Origin: Thereva unica
Taxonomy: Eukaryota > Arthropoda > Insecta > Diptera > Therevidae
Reading direction: 5' to 3'
NCBI GenBank assembly: GCA_949987705.1
Contig: OX465282.1
Location: 97,266,070 to 97,330,069, forward strand
Length of the DNA stretch: 64,000 nt
Made by a program: the position numbers and the translations under genes. Position 1 is the first letter of the stretch, and the number at the start of each line of letters is the position of its first letter. The notes below the pieces were generated by a model, which was not told where the DNA came from, did not search any database, and saw only the letters and a program-made list of their open reading frames with translations. Below, piece by piece: positions 47,420-58,513 of the stretch.

Positions 47420-47829
47420 CCTTTAAAGGCTGCATCAGATCCAACTTTTTGAGCAGCGGCCAAAACAGAATTCTGCCTGCTGAATCAGATCCAAATAAAT
47501 CAGGAGCAGCAGAAATTTATTTTTAATCAAGATATTTAAGTAATAACAAAATATAACATTTTTTTCTAATTCATAACTGAAATACATGCATAAATTAAAA
47601 AAAACACCAATCTAAAATATCCATTTGTCATTTAAAAACAACTTGCCAAGCGACAAATGTTTGAAATGTCAAAAAATTCTGCTTTGCAGCAAAATTAGGA
47701 TTTCAGATAAAAAAGCAGCGTCAGAACTCTCTGCTGCTTTTCTTGTCCCATGACCAGCGTAACCTAATAGAAACAATTCTCTGCCGACGGTTCTGCTTTT
47801 CTGTTTTGGATCTGATGCAGCCTTTAAGG
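47420..47829. mobile_element. MITE, 410 bp, CCTTTAAAGGCTGCATCAGA termini
   Basis: CCTTTAAAGGCTGCATCAGA and then TCCAA at the left is inverted as TTGGATCTGATGCAGCCTTT at the right. Inner CTGCTGC and AGCAGC arms are also inverted. ATAA flanks both sides, a possible target duplication, though the palindromic edges leave this open. Related to 26850-27005. Confidence 0.7.
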
Positions 47830-48436
47830 ATAAATCGAAAGTGCCATTGTACACAACAAAAGTGATCAAGCTCCCATAAAGCACATTCAGCAATACATTT
47901 GGTACAGATTCTTTTTTAGCTCAACTTAATCGTCCTTGGTTATTTAAATCGTTTGGTCAAGTTTGGCCGGTGTTAGGCCGTGTGAGGTCACATTAAAAAT
48001 TCTACGGCCATGATATGTCCCTTAAAAAGCCAAGCGGCCGGTTTTCGCCCTTTGTAAGGCCATTTTTTATTTTTACTCGGGCAGGCACGCACTAGCCTGC
48101 GCAGTGCCCACAACTGGACAGCACCCGTGCTAAGCAAGGTACGTTCACCCTTTATCTAAACTAAAGGGAGCAAACTTTGGGATTTAAAAAATTGTATACG
48201 ACGAAGAAAACGAGCAATTATCATGGTGACCATACAGGGTGTCAATAGCATACTCAGTAGACCGGTTCTCGTTCGATTGCGTAAATCAAGCAGCATTGGA
48301 CGTGGTTAGTGCTTTGCTGGTTAGCTTAGTAAAACAACGCTCGCGTTTGGAATGGTCTATTCCGATGAGGACTCATTTATTATTGTCTGATCTATAAATG
48401 TGAGGTACACGGGTGTAGTACAATATATCAAGGTAA
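47830..48436. other. unassigned
   Basis: No gene recognised. A single end resembling the MITE at 9350 (GTACAATATATCAAGGTAAG) lies at about 48417-48440. Confidence 0.4.
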
Positions 48437-48439
48437 GTG

Positions 48440-51040
48440 GCCGCTATTTTGTTGGACCCAATACGTCACCAAGAACTCGCCCTAAGTCCTGGGGATGAGA
48501 TGCCGGGGGTCGACGAGAACTGGACCCGCGTTAATAATACTGTCATTAGTACTGCTGATTCCATCTTAGGCAGAAGTCGCAGAGATCGGAACGACTGGTT
48601 CGATAATGAATGCAAGTTGGCAACTGAATGTAAGAATGCTGCATACTGAACCATGGAGCAGTCTCAGAGAACACGGGCACGCGAAGAGAACTATAAAGAG
48701 CTCAGAAAAGAAGAAAAGAGAATTCACAGACGAAAAAAGGAAGCCTGGGAAAAAATCTCGTCTGTAAACTAGAACAGTACAGAGAACGACGGCCGCGTTG
48801 CACATTCTGCAAGGACAAAGAAGGGAATCTGATCACCGATCCTAAAGGCATCGTGGAGCGATAGGGAGAGCACTTTCTTGAATTGCTAAATGGCGAGCTA
48901 TCTGAGGATACAGAGGCTCCCCCAATATCTGATGATAATGCTATGCTGCCGCCACCAAGCATAGAAAAAGTTAGCAGAGCCATCAGCCTGCTCAAAAACA
49001 ATAAGGCTTCGGGTGCAGACGGCATCGCAGCGGAGCTGGTTAAATATGGAGGGCCTACATTACACCAAGCGATTCATGAATTAATTGTGAAGTATGGGAG
49101 CAGGAAGTGATGCCAGAAAACTGGAGAAAAGGCATCCTCTGCCCGGTACATAAAAAAGGAGATATCACAGCGTGCACTAATTATCGCGGTATAACGTTGT
49201 TGACTACCGTGTATACGATATTCTCCGCTATCCTACAAAACAGGATGGCCCCATACGCCAGAAACATCATAGGCCAATTACCAGTGTGGCTTCAGCCCAG
49301 GCAAATCAACGACTGATCTGATTTTCACCTTGAGGCAGGCTGTTTGCGCCAAATTCTTTTATTTGACGGAAGGTTGTAAACGATTGCCCAGGTTCAATAC
49401 CTGTACAATCTGATTTGTTGATAATTATTTTGCCTTATTGCCCAGGTTCAGTACCTGTACAATAATTGGCTAGATACTCGATGTAGATTTATATGTTGCC
49501 CAGGTTCAGTACCTGTGCAACAATTGGCTGAAAGAAAAATGGTTAGTAAAGCGAAGAAAACACGACTGTTGGTTTTGCTGTCTGAACTTAGACTGCCTTT
49601 ATTAAAATTAAATGATAAAAGTGTTACAAAAACTTACGGCTATGAGTATAATTAGATAACAACTTAAATTGCTAACATGTGCATAAAATAAATCAAGTGC
49701 ACATGCACCTTGACCTTGGTTTCTTGGTGCAAAAGGCTAGATGCTAACTCAGCGTTTTGCGCCGAGAAACAGGTGCATGCCGGTGGATGAAACCTGATAT
49801 TTTTCAACTGTGTGAAAATTAAAAGTTACTTGAGATACTTAAAAATAAATGTTATGGATTTAACACAGGCTATGGAAAATGTCTAGAGTTTCAAAACTCA
49901 ATTCAACACCTCTTCATAGACTTTAAAGCCGCCTATGATAGCATAGCCAGAGTAGAACTCTACAAAGCCATTAGAGGATTCGGCGTCCCCAACAAACTGA
50001 CAAGACTATGTAGGTTGACCATGACCAATGTGTCAAGCGAAGTAAAGGTATCCGGAACACTGTCCAGACCAATCAACATCTATAATGGACTCCGACAAGG
50101 GGACGGTCTGGCCTGCCTTATTTTCAACCTGGCGTTGGAGAAAGTGATCCGAGATTCGGGCGTAACATCAAGGTGTACAATTCTCCACAAGTCCACCCAA
50201 TTACTAGCTTACGCAGACGACATTGACATCATTGGAAGAACAACAACAGCTGTAAAAGAAGATTTCACTCAGATTGAACAAGCGGCAGGAAATCTGGGAC
50301 TGCACATTAACGAAAGCAAAACAAAGTACATGGTGGCCTCGTCTACAAGAACACCTAACATTGGTCCCACAATCAAGGTAGAGGAACACGAGTTTGACGT
50401 GATAAAATCATTTACCTACCTTGTGTCAATAGTAGCAGCCGACAATAGCATGGAACCAGAAATACGCGCACGACTGCTAAAAGCCAACTAAGCCTACTAT
50501 AGTCTGTCAAGGCTCTTTAAATCCAAGTATCTAACCATAACGGCTAAACTTCTACTATATAAGACGATGGTCTTACCGGTTCTCACATATGCATCCGAAA
50601 CGTGAGTGCTTAGCAAAAAACACTCAAACCTCTTGGGCGTGTTCGAGAGGAAAATACTTCGGAGGATTGTTGGCCCCGTATGTGAGGAAGGACGATTCCG
50701 GAGACTCTACAATGACGAGATCTACGAACGCTATCGCAACATATAGATGCTATGAAGAAAATAAAGCTCGGTAGGCTACGGTGGGCAGGGCATCTAGCTC
50801 GTATGAGCGAAGATGAGCCTGCTCGGAAAGTTCTCTGCGGTAAAACCTATGGGGTGCGACAGCGAGGGAGGCCCAACCTTCGCTGGAAGGATGGCGTAGA
50901 CCAGGACGCTCAGAGCCTAGGGAAGCCAAACTGGATGACATCGGCTCAGAATCGGGACCGGTGGAGAGAACGGTTGCGAGAGGCCAGGACCGGCTCCCGG
51001 TTGTAGAGCCGTTAAAGAAGAAGAAGAATACTTCACCAAA
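48440..51040 (+). pseudogene. third EN-RT LINE, 5' truncated, split by a solo LTR
   Basis: The linker (48437-48649, NDWFDNECKLATECKNAAY) is followed by an in-frame TGA. RT pieces are at 48883-49110 (KNNKASGADGIAAELVKYG), 49107-49316 (KKGDITACTNYRGITLL) and, after the LTR, about 49871-50491 (FIDFKAAYDSI, GLRQGDGLACLIFNLALE, LLAYADDIDIIGR). The C-terminal block at 50752-51006 has RLRWAGHLARM and RQRGRPNLRWKDG. A GAAGAAGAAG-rich tail closes it. The endonuclease is missing, and several stops and a frameshift are present. Confidence 0.85.
49341..49865. mobile_element. solo LTR, 525 bp, with 5-bp target duplication
   Basis: Begins TGTTTGCGCC, ends GGATTTAACA, and is flanked by CAGGC on both sides (49336-49340, 49866-49870). 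Removing it rejoins the LINE RT codons ...TLRQ and AMEKCLEF. TG...CA ends and a 5-bp duplication suit a BEL/Pao-like or copia-like retrotransposon; the family is not determined. It contains three near-identical dyads of 25 bp at 49384, 49439 and 49496. Confidence 0.85.
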
Positions 51041-52730
51041 GAAGAAGAACAACTCATATCGCCGTTAATGTAAAATATGCTAGAAAAATATATGCATTCG
51101 TCTTTAGTATTAATCACCCATAATTATTCGTTTTGCCAAAAATCATTCGGAAAAACCAATATACATTTTGATAAAATCACACGCAAATCAGTTTAATAGT
51201 TCCAGGGAATTTATATTCTCACACGCAAATCAATTCCAAGGAATTTATATTTAAAAAGAAATGTCGGAAATATCAACAAAGCATGTATAAATAAATATCA
51301 CGTGAAGTTAGTTTAAAACAATTCGAACATCGATGATATCAATAATATCAAATTATACGAGTGTATTCATCACCGCTAGATCACCTTCGATCTAAAATCA
51401 TTTAGACCTTGGTATACGTCATAATATTTACGTTCCAGCTTACGTGCGTTCTTGCAGTCAATAGTGGTGTTTCATTGACTTAATATAACTTTAATTATAT
51501 AAACAAATTGTTATCGCCATTTTTATAATATTTGAAAACAATAATATGTAACAGGTTTGGTTAGTCTGAAAAACAAAGTTAGAAGGTAAATAAGTAATAA
51601 GATATCAAAATGAATTTGGATAGAAAAGCAACGACCTATTTATGTCTTAATCATAAGAAAATAGCAATTTATAATTGTTTATTACAAGTAAACGATCCGA
51701 GTGGAGAAAAATTCGATCAAAACAGTCGACGTCATTTTTAAAGATAACAGACTCTCAAAAATGTAAATATTATTTACCTACTTAGTAACTAATTATTATT
51801 CCAAAAGATAAAATACCCGCAATAAAATTTTAGAATTTTTAATTTTTATTCAGAATATAGCGCATCAAAAACGATATCAATATCAAACTATAATGAATAT
51901 TCGCGAAACTAGAACCCATAACCGAATATTCGAATAAACTGCGATGACTTTCAAAATTCGTCATAAACTTATTAATATTTTTTTAATTTCCAGACAAAAA
52001 TTATTAATTTATAACCATCACGAGATACGCCGCCAATAGCAAAATTTATGGATATTAGACGACGTCATTGATATATATTTGTGACGAAACGTGAATAAAT
52101 TATATATTTTGTAGAAAGTTATATTGAATAATAAAAAAGTAATATTCAACTGTCTTTTTAAAAATAATGCACACGGTTTGAATTTTTGCATATTATAAAA
52201 AAATTATCATAACTGCAAATCAGTTGTTTTTTGTTGAAATTACAAAATGTACCACTTTCGCCACCATTTTAGAAGTAAAATTTTCTGTCATACTTTCTTT
52301 TGGACGGTTTTTGTGCTTTTGTGAATGTTCAAAATCTTTCCAAGAAATCGTTAGATTTCTCTGCAACAATTTTGAAATTCTTTTGCAAAAATTTATAACC
52401 AAAAAATATGTTTGGGCGTCGTAATCTTTATTATAAATTTACAACAGAATTAAAACATTTAAAGAATTTAAGATAATTTCATTTTGTTAATTTAAAAGAG
52501 CCATAAGAGGAACAACCTCTTCAAGGACCGGTTTTCGGGTATTTTGATATCAAATCACATGCAACACTGATCTGATTCAATAGTTTATCACGATCGGATT
52601 TCATCCGAAAAGAATTCACCGATCCAAGTATATTTTTTTTCTTCGATCAGTTTTTTGATCAGTGGAGCATCACACTATATCAAAGTTAAAAACTCGAACC
52701 TTGTGTGACCAGTTTCCGCTAATATTTTGC
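51041..52730. other. AT-rich 5' flank of the glycine-rich gene
   Basis: No gene or named repeat was recognised. The last few hundred bases should include the gene's regulatory region. Confidence 0.4.
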
Positions 52731-52768
52731 ATATATAAAAGCTGAAATTTTCAAAAAATATTATCAGT
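52731..52768 (+). promoter_or_regulatory. TATA box and TCAGT initiator
   Basis: TATATAAAA at 52732-52740 and TCAGT at 52764-52768, with the initiator A about 34 bp after the first TATA base. This is the classical arthropod core promoter spacing. It would give a 5' UTR of about 34 nt before the ATG at 52800. Confidence 0.8.
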
Positions 52769-52799
52769 AGCTTATTGACAAGATACATCTTTAGACACA

Positions 52800-52908
52800 A
52801 TGAAATTTGCCATAGCATTAGTAACTTTGCTCGTTATTGCCTCAGCCTCAGCTTCTCCTAGGCGAGGAGGATATGGCCATGGCGGAGGATTTGGAGGTGG
52901 TGGATTCG
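52800..52908 (+). CDS. small glycine/serine-rich secreted protein, exon 1 of 2
   Basis: The ATG at 52800 starts a signal peptide (MKFAIALVTLLVIASASA), then SPRRGGYGHGGGFGGGGF. The donor G|GTAATAAAT follows 52908, leaving one base of a Gly codon. Signal cleavage after ASASA is likely, and the PRR that follows may be a processing site like that in the minus-strand gene (RSPRR). The promoter, initiator and signal peptide make this a convincing complete gene. Confidence 0.88.
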
Positions 52909-52982
52909 GTAATAAATAATAATAACTAGATTTTTATGGAATATAATTGTTCAATGTGCAATATTTTTATTTATAAAAAAAG

Positions 52983-53131
52983 GTGGCGGCGGATTTGGAG
53001 GAAGTCAATCTCAATCATCTGCAGCTGCCCAATCACAATCATTTGGATCTGGCGGAGGATTCGGCGGTGGACTATCAGGTTCAGCTGCAGCAGCGCAAGC
53101 ACAATCTGGATCATCGTCCTTTGGAGGTTAA
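52983..53131 (+). CDS. small glycine/serine-rich secreted protein, exon 2 of 2
   Basis: Follows a 74-bp intron (52909-52982) with acceptor TATAAAAAAAG. Joined CDS is 258 nt, 85 residues and TAA at 53129-53131. The exon encodes repeated GGGFGG units alternating with Ser/Ala/Gln stretches (SQSQSSAAAQSQSFGSG, SAAAAQAQSGSSSFGG). Low complexity, no cysteines and full secretion suggest a cuticle, silk or eggshell component or a glycine-rich antimicrobial peptide. An ATTAAA about 65 bp after the stop could serve polyadenylation. Composition is shared with the minus-strand gene ending at 21576, so they may be paralogues. Confidence 0.88.
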
Positions 53132-53342
53132 ACATCAGTTTTAAAATAGTGTGAAAGTGTGTGAAATTTGTTATTATTGATAACATTGTATTATTAAAAA
53201 AAATATTAATGTAAGAAAATTTGTTGAAAGTATTATTCATTCAAGCAAGTAAATAATTCAATAATCTTATAAAGTCTGGTTTGTTAGACACCAAACAATC
53301 GAGAAAATGTTTTTAATAGAATTTCCAAGCCCAAGTCCCTTA

Positions 53343-53838
53343 AGCTGGATTTTTTTAATCTGTTCTGTTCTGGAACAGCTTCCATACAAAATTTTCCCTT
53401 GTTAATTATCGAGAACAGTATCCAGCACAAAGGAAAATTTAAAATTTTCCTTTTCTCAACATGTGTTTTTTAAAATTGTCAGTTGACAATTAAAATAAAT
53501 AAATTATATTGTGAAGTTTGAAGCCGTAACACAGAAATATTTGCAAAATTATACGAAATTAATTTTCACTTTATGCTAAAGGCTCAAACAGAACCAATAC
53601 GTTCTGTCCGTTTTTAAAAGTTGGAAATTTGACATTCCCACAAACTTTCCATGAAACGAACGGAGCGGTAGCCACAATCAAGCGAATGCAATGTCAAAAA
53701 GAACAAAGGAAAAACGTGCGGAACGGATTGGTTCTGTTTCAGCCGTAAGGCCATAAAATGACAAGTGACTTTTGCTCTGTAAGAAAATTTCCTTTGTCAT
53801 TTTCGTAATGTTACGAGAACAGATTAAAAAACGCAGCT
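53343..53838. mobile_element. TIR element, 496 bp, TTA target duplication
   Basis: AGCTGGATTTTTTTAATCTG, then TTCT, at the left is inverted as AGAACAGATTAAAAAACGCA, then GCT, at the right. TTA flanks both ends (53340-53342, 53839-53841). A partial copy is at 28455-28650. The 3-bp duplication suggests PIF/Harbinger. Confidence 0.78.
53581..53743. mobile_element. inner inverted-repeat element inside 53343-53838
   Basis: GGCTCAAACAGAACCAATAC at the left and ATTGGTTCTGTTTCAGCC at the right are inverted. TAA occurs close to both ends, with a one-base uncertainty. Probably a second MITE nested in the first; the partial copy at 28455-28650 stops too early to show the empty site. Confidence 0.5.
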
Positions 53839-53841
53839 TTA

Positions 53842-55261
53842 TAGAAAATCCACTTATCCATCATTAGTAGAGAAAATACCTAACATTGGTAGACTTTCAA
53901 AACAATAAGTTTATTTTGTTAATAAAATACAAAATATTATCACCACAGGTGTTAACATTTAAACGTTAAAATCTCTTATAAAACTTTATAATAAACTGCA
54001 GCAAGGCAGAAAAAATTCAGATTATCCTCTTCTGTTCTAGATTACAAAAAAAAACATAATCCCCAAAACTCATTAACATCTTCATTAATATGTTTCGTTT
54101 ATATTTAATTTTTCACATTTTTTTGTTTGTTGGGAAAGTTGAAAAGCTGGTTTATTTTTGTTATTTTCTATTTGGAAATATTCGTTATTTATTCTATTCG
54201 ATTATATACGCTTTTAGTATTAAATACTATCAAACAACACCAGCATTGATTGGTTGAAGCATAAACACTGAAAAATAAAAATCAGAATATGGTTAATTTT
54301 TATTACTAGTGGCTTCAAGGTTAAATTTAATTGCGTTGTCTAAAAAAATATAAATAATTAAAATATTTTTGATCGTAAAATAATAATGTCAATATAGCTG
54401 GAGAATGAATTAATAACATATTGCACATAAACGCGAATTAATGGGTTATGGGTTTGACCCTTTTGGCCCAAACGATCAATTTCCCAGTATGATGAATGTT
54501 GAATATTGTGAATGGATATTTAAATAATTAATGAAAAATAATAAAAAAATTCTAATACAAAACAACACCAAATTCTAACACCTGATTATTCAACCCATAA
54601 TCCAGTCGTCAGAGCAAAATTTGAACCTCTAACTAAATGTTAACTAACGAAACTTTTTTTAATAAAATAGTTTTAGTGAGAAGAATATATTAAAAAAAGT
54701 TTCGAAAAATTGGTTGTACGCTACAACTAAAAACAACCCCTTAAAAACAGAAAAATCCGTTTTTGGCTGATATCTCTTAAACGGCAAGTCCTATCATAAA
54801 ATATTGTTTACAAAGTTTGTATATCATGCGATTACCTATACGTTTAATAAATCCTCTGTTGGACTAAGTGGCTAATATTTTCAGGGGTGATTCCTGGATA
54901 TTTTTGGAGAAAAAAAATGTTCTAGAGAGGCGGCTATCCCCACCATCCACTAAAATACAGGGTGTTTACGAAAGAAAAAAATGTAGTTTTTTAATATTTA
55001 CTTAAAGTTGTGTAATTCCTAGACGAATTATCGTAGAGTAATGTAATTAGGTTAATCTTTTGTGTAAATGTGTATTCTTTCATATGATATTAAGAATAGG
55101 AACTTGAATGGCTCCGTTTACAGGCTGTGGAGGTTCAAAATATGACCAAAATGTTAAAATATTGAAATTTTTCTAAAAAAACGAAGAATATTGGGATTTT
55201 GATCACACTTTTTAATTACATATCTTGTAAACGGAGGTACTCAAAGTGCTGTTATTAATAT
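53842..55261. other. unassigned AT-rich sequence with one MITE-like end
   Basis: The block TTTGACCCTTTTGGCCCAAA and CGATCAATTTCCCAGTAT at 54450-54490 matches 23154-23190. Nothing else was recognised. Confidence 0.45.
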
Positions 55262-55739
55262 TGTTACGTTTTTACGGCTTAACGGATTCGTAGGATTAAT
55301 TAAGGAATACACTTTTTAATTATCCAAACAAAACTTATTTATTACAAACCAAACACAATTTAAAAATAAACACAATTCTTAGAGTTCACTATAATCACTA
55401 GCAAATTTAATATTTCGCACTATTCAATTTTAATTATCGCTTTTTATTTCACTACTTTTCACTGTTCTCACTTTAAAACACTTGTATCGCCTTTATAAAA
55501 AAACTGACACGATAGCGGCTGCCAGGCGCTTTTATATAGGCAGCTCCACCTTTGTCTACTTTCTGGAACCTTCGTTTTCTGGTTCCTTGTGGTATGTTCT
55601 TTATTTCCTTAAGTTTCGACCAGCTTGAAGTTGTCTTCGCTTATCGCTCGTTAGTTTAGTACATAAATTCTTAGTTCAGACAACAACCGAAAATCGTTGA
55701 TTCATCCTCTCGACAAACAGATGGCGCATAATCATCACA
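55262..55739 (-). mobile_element. solo LTR, 478 bp, Ty3/gypsy-like, ATAT duplication
   Basis: On the minus strand it starts TGTGATGATTATGCGCC and ends AAAAACGTAACA. ATAT flanks both sides (55258-55261, 55740-55743). Inside are a TATA box (CTGCCTATATAAAAGCGCC) and a downstream AATAAA, in the right order for U3-R-U5. No internal retroelement sequence adjoins, so it is a solo LTR. Confidence 0.82.
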
Positions 55740-55747
55740 ATATCAAT

Positions 55748-55985
55748 AATCTCTTGCAGTCAGTTTTTCCGAGCTCCTACGACATCCAAGAGTTCAAACG
55801 CAGCGTTCATCACCACCTTCTTCGATACCCCCCCGTACCTTTATAATCCTTAACCTATTCCCCCTCCCTCCCTCCCGTACTAAGCTTACTGCTTGACATT
55901 GCACCATGACATTACAAATGACATGACGGACTGGTAATACAAAGGGTGACTCCTGAGCTTACACCACCACGAGAGTCCGAGTCAG
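55748..55985 (+). mobile_element. CR1/Jockey-like LINE 3' fragment
   Basis: CTTGCAGTCAGTTTTTCCGA, GAGTTCAAACGCAGCGTTCA and CATCACCACCTTCTTCGATA match the C-terminal coding end of the LINE at 1-3480 (3041-3115). The 3' UTR here is instead like the fragments at 34350 and 39184. Confidence 0.8.
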
Positions 55986-56167
55986 TGTGGCAGTCCCACC
56001 GAAATACTTGGTAGGAGGAACGGAAGAGTTCAGTATTAAGAATGCCTACATGGAGTCAGTGAATGCTATGACATCGAGCCCACTAGCCGTCGATGCCTGA
56101 GGGATGTCAGTTTGATGAACCCCAGAGATGTTCTCGCTATATAATGAAGCTTAGACTTTAGGCGTAA

Positions 56168-56959
56168 AGCCTAGTATCCAGATCGGGTGAAATTTCACTT
56201 ACACTTTCACTTTTCACTTTCCTCATTTCATTTTTCATTCGCATAGTTTTAATTTGGTACCATGACTACAAGGTGTCGTTGTGATAAATTATATATTTCC
56301 TGCGACTCAAAGTCAAAAATTGAGTCCAAAGATAAAATTCAAAAAATATTCGAATGGTATTGAAAAAACCTACATTTTCGATATTTCCCATGTTTCAAAT
56401 GTGTTATTGTTTGTTATTTATTGTTTTAAATCGCCAAGTCAAATTCAAATTCAAACATGACAGTTGGTCGTGGTCTTTTCGCTATGAAATACCAAAACAG
56501 CGACACCTGTTTATCAAATTTTTAACCTGTGAAATTCGCTCGAACTGGATACTGGTAAGGCCAATTTTACACGATGAAACACAAAACATAAAGTTTCCAG
56601 CAAGCTTAGGCTAGGGGTGAGAGAGGGCTTGAGAGGACGCGAAATTTTGCCAACAAACTTTTGGAAGCAACTTTGCGGAAACAGTTCGACAGCTTCAGGT
56701 TTGTTGTTGTTTTTTCTCCGATTTCTTTGTAAAAAAGAGAAATGAGAAGTTTACTCATGTAGACACCGATGAAGTTTTTGAGGAAACTCCAAAAGGGAAT
56801 TAGCGATTGCAGGCAACTTTGTTTCGTTTCATGTTTCATCGTGTAAAATGAGCCTAAGCGAAACGCTAGCGAAAAAAAAATTCGCTCTCATTTCACTCAC
56901 ATTTTTTTACATGCATTTAAGATAGGAAGTGAAATTTCACTCGATCTGGATACTAGGCT
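56168..56959. mobile_element. TIR element with TAA duplication, interrupted by a MITE
   Basis: AGCCTAGTATCCAGATCGGG, then TGAAATTTCACTT, is inverted at the right end (AAGTGAAATTTCACTCGATC, TGGATACTAGGCT). TAA flanks both ends (56165-56167, 56960-56962). Without the MITE at 56559-56854 and its duplication it is about 493 bp. No transposase. Confidence 0.82.
56559..56854 (+). mobile_element. GGCYCATTTTACACG MITE, copy 1 (296 bp), nested
   Basis: The TIRs GGCCAATTTTACACGATGAA and TTTCATCGTGTAAAATGAGCC are flanked by TAA on both sides (56556-56558, 56855-56857). Two more copies are at 57207-57503 and 58551-58846. A 77-codon minus-strand frame (56839-56606) is open here and in copy 3 but not in copy 2. 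Probably PIF/Harbinger-like by its 3-bp duplication. Confidence 0.88.
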
Positions 56960-57206
56960 TAAACTGCAAGCGGAAAAAGCGAGTGAAATAGAGGCGGCCC
57001 AGAGCGAGTTAAAATTATGAGTTATCTAAAATAAAATCTTACCCCCAGAAATGAACTTTTTCCACACCGTCACTCCGAAGTCTAATCAGCTGATCCCCTT
57101 GAATATTGCGTTGGGTCAGTTAATGTAAACAAAGTAATCTAACCAAACAAAATTTATATTATTTGAAGCATTTAACGCAGTGATTCACATATTTATTAAT
57201 GTAAAT

Positions 57207-57503
57207 GGCCCATTTTACACGATGAAACACAAAACATAAAGTTTCCAACAAGCTTAGGCTAGGGGTGAGAGAGGGCTTGAGGGGACGTGAAATTTTGCCA
57301 ATAAACTTTTGGAAGCAACTTTGCGGAAACAGTTTGACAGCTTGAGGTTTGTTGTTTTTTCTCTGATTTCTTTGTAAAAAAGAGAAATGAGAAGTTTACT
57401 CATGTACATAGACACCGATGAAGTTTTTGAGGAAACTCCAAAAGGGAATTAGCGATTGCAGGCAACTTTGTTTCGTTTCGTGTTTCATCGTGTAAAATGA
57501 GCC
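57207..57503 (+). mobile_element. GGCYCATTTTACACG MITE, copy 2 (297 bp)
   Basis: Same orientation as copy 1 and about 95% similar. It is flanked by AAT (57204-57206, 57504-57506). Relative to copy 1 it has a 3-bp loss in the GTT run and a 4-bp gain at GTACATAGACACC. Confidence 0.9.
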
Positions 57504-57890
57504 AATATGTAATATATAGGTATGTTTAAGAAGTATTTTATTTGCCACCTTTGCTTGAAGAACGATTTACCTCGCCGAAATTTCATATTCTTCCTACATT
57601 CACAAACTTCACACTTCATCATTGTTCTTTTTTTCACAGAAAACTCACTCGTAATAATTTTAATTACACTAAAAACAATTCTTTAAACTTTATTTTTTAT
57701 TTTTAAGTTAGTTTTGCGAAAAACTGTTTGTATAAACCTTATAAAAACTCGTTTTAAAAAAGCATTCTACCGAACGCGGGAACACAAACAATCAACTTAA
57801 TCCAATTTGACAGTTATCTGACCTCCAGATTTCACTTCCCTCACATACAGGGGCTTTATGCACGAGGTCCTTTCCAGAAGCTCTCCATTC

Positions 57891-58184
57891 CAATGTTTCT
57901 CAATTAAAAATCAACTATTCCTGGGTTTCTCAAGCGAAAATATATAAGGGGTACGCTAGATACTTGCTAGAATATAATTGTTACAAAAGTTCTTGAATAA
58001 TGATTTAAAATTTGCAGCCAGTAAACACGACGTTCGTTACTACTACTATAGTATTTTAGACACTAGGTTCAAATATGGAAAACTGAGTCACAGACAGGGA
58101 GAGCAGTGCTGGACTATCGGCAAACTTGTGGTACGCATACACAAAAAGGGCCACGTACCCCCTCAAAAAGGTTGAGAATCCCTG
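57891..58184. mobile_element. hAT-type MITE, 294 bp
   Basis: The termini CAATGTTTCTCAATTAAA and GGTTGAGAATCCCTG correspond to the common hAT CAGGGATTCTCAACC end. The flanks are CTCCATTC (57883-57890) and CTCTATTC (58185-58192), an 8-bp duplication with one mismatch. Confidence 0.65.
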
Positions 58185-58513
58185 CTCTATTCTAAGACCG
58201 GTTCTACACATTCAACTTTGCATTCCACTTTCTGACGTTCAATTCTGTCGCTCGTGTCTACACATTTTCAACTTTTCAAGAAGAAGATCGAAAGGCTGGG
58301 CTGTCACTGCTATCCTTATAGACTCAGGCCCCTGTGCTGAATGTCGCGTCGTGATTTGTGACAAGTTTTTTGAGTTGGAGAAAGTGGCGTTTCAAGCGAA
58401 TTGCGACTTTCAGCATAGGGGGCTAAACTCGCATTTAGCACTTCCACTCTAGGCCACTATGCTGATGAAAATCGTAGCCACTATGCAGACATGGCATGGC
58501 TGTTGGCATGTAA

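Noticed and set aside
52936..53154. Plus-strand frame encoding Trp/Arg/Ile-rich peptide
   Set aside because: Out-of-frame reading of glycine-rich exon 2; the spliced frame is far better supported.
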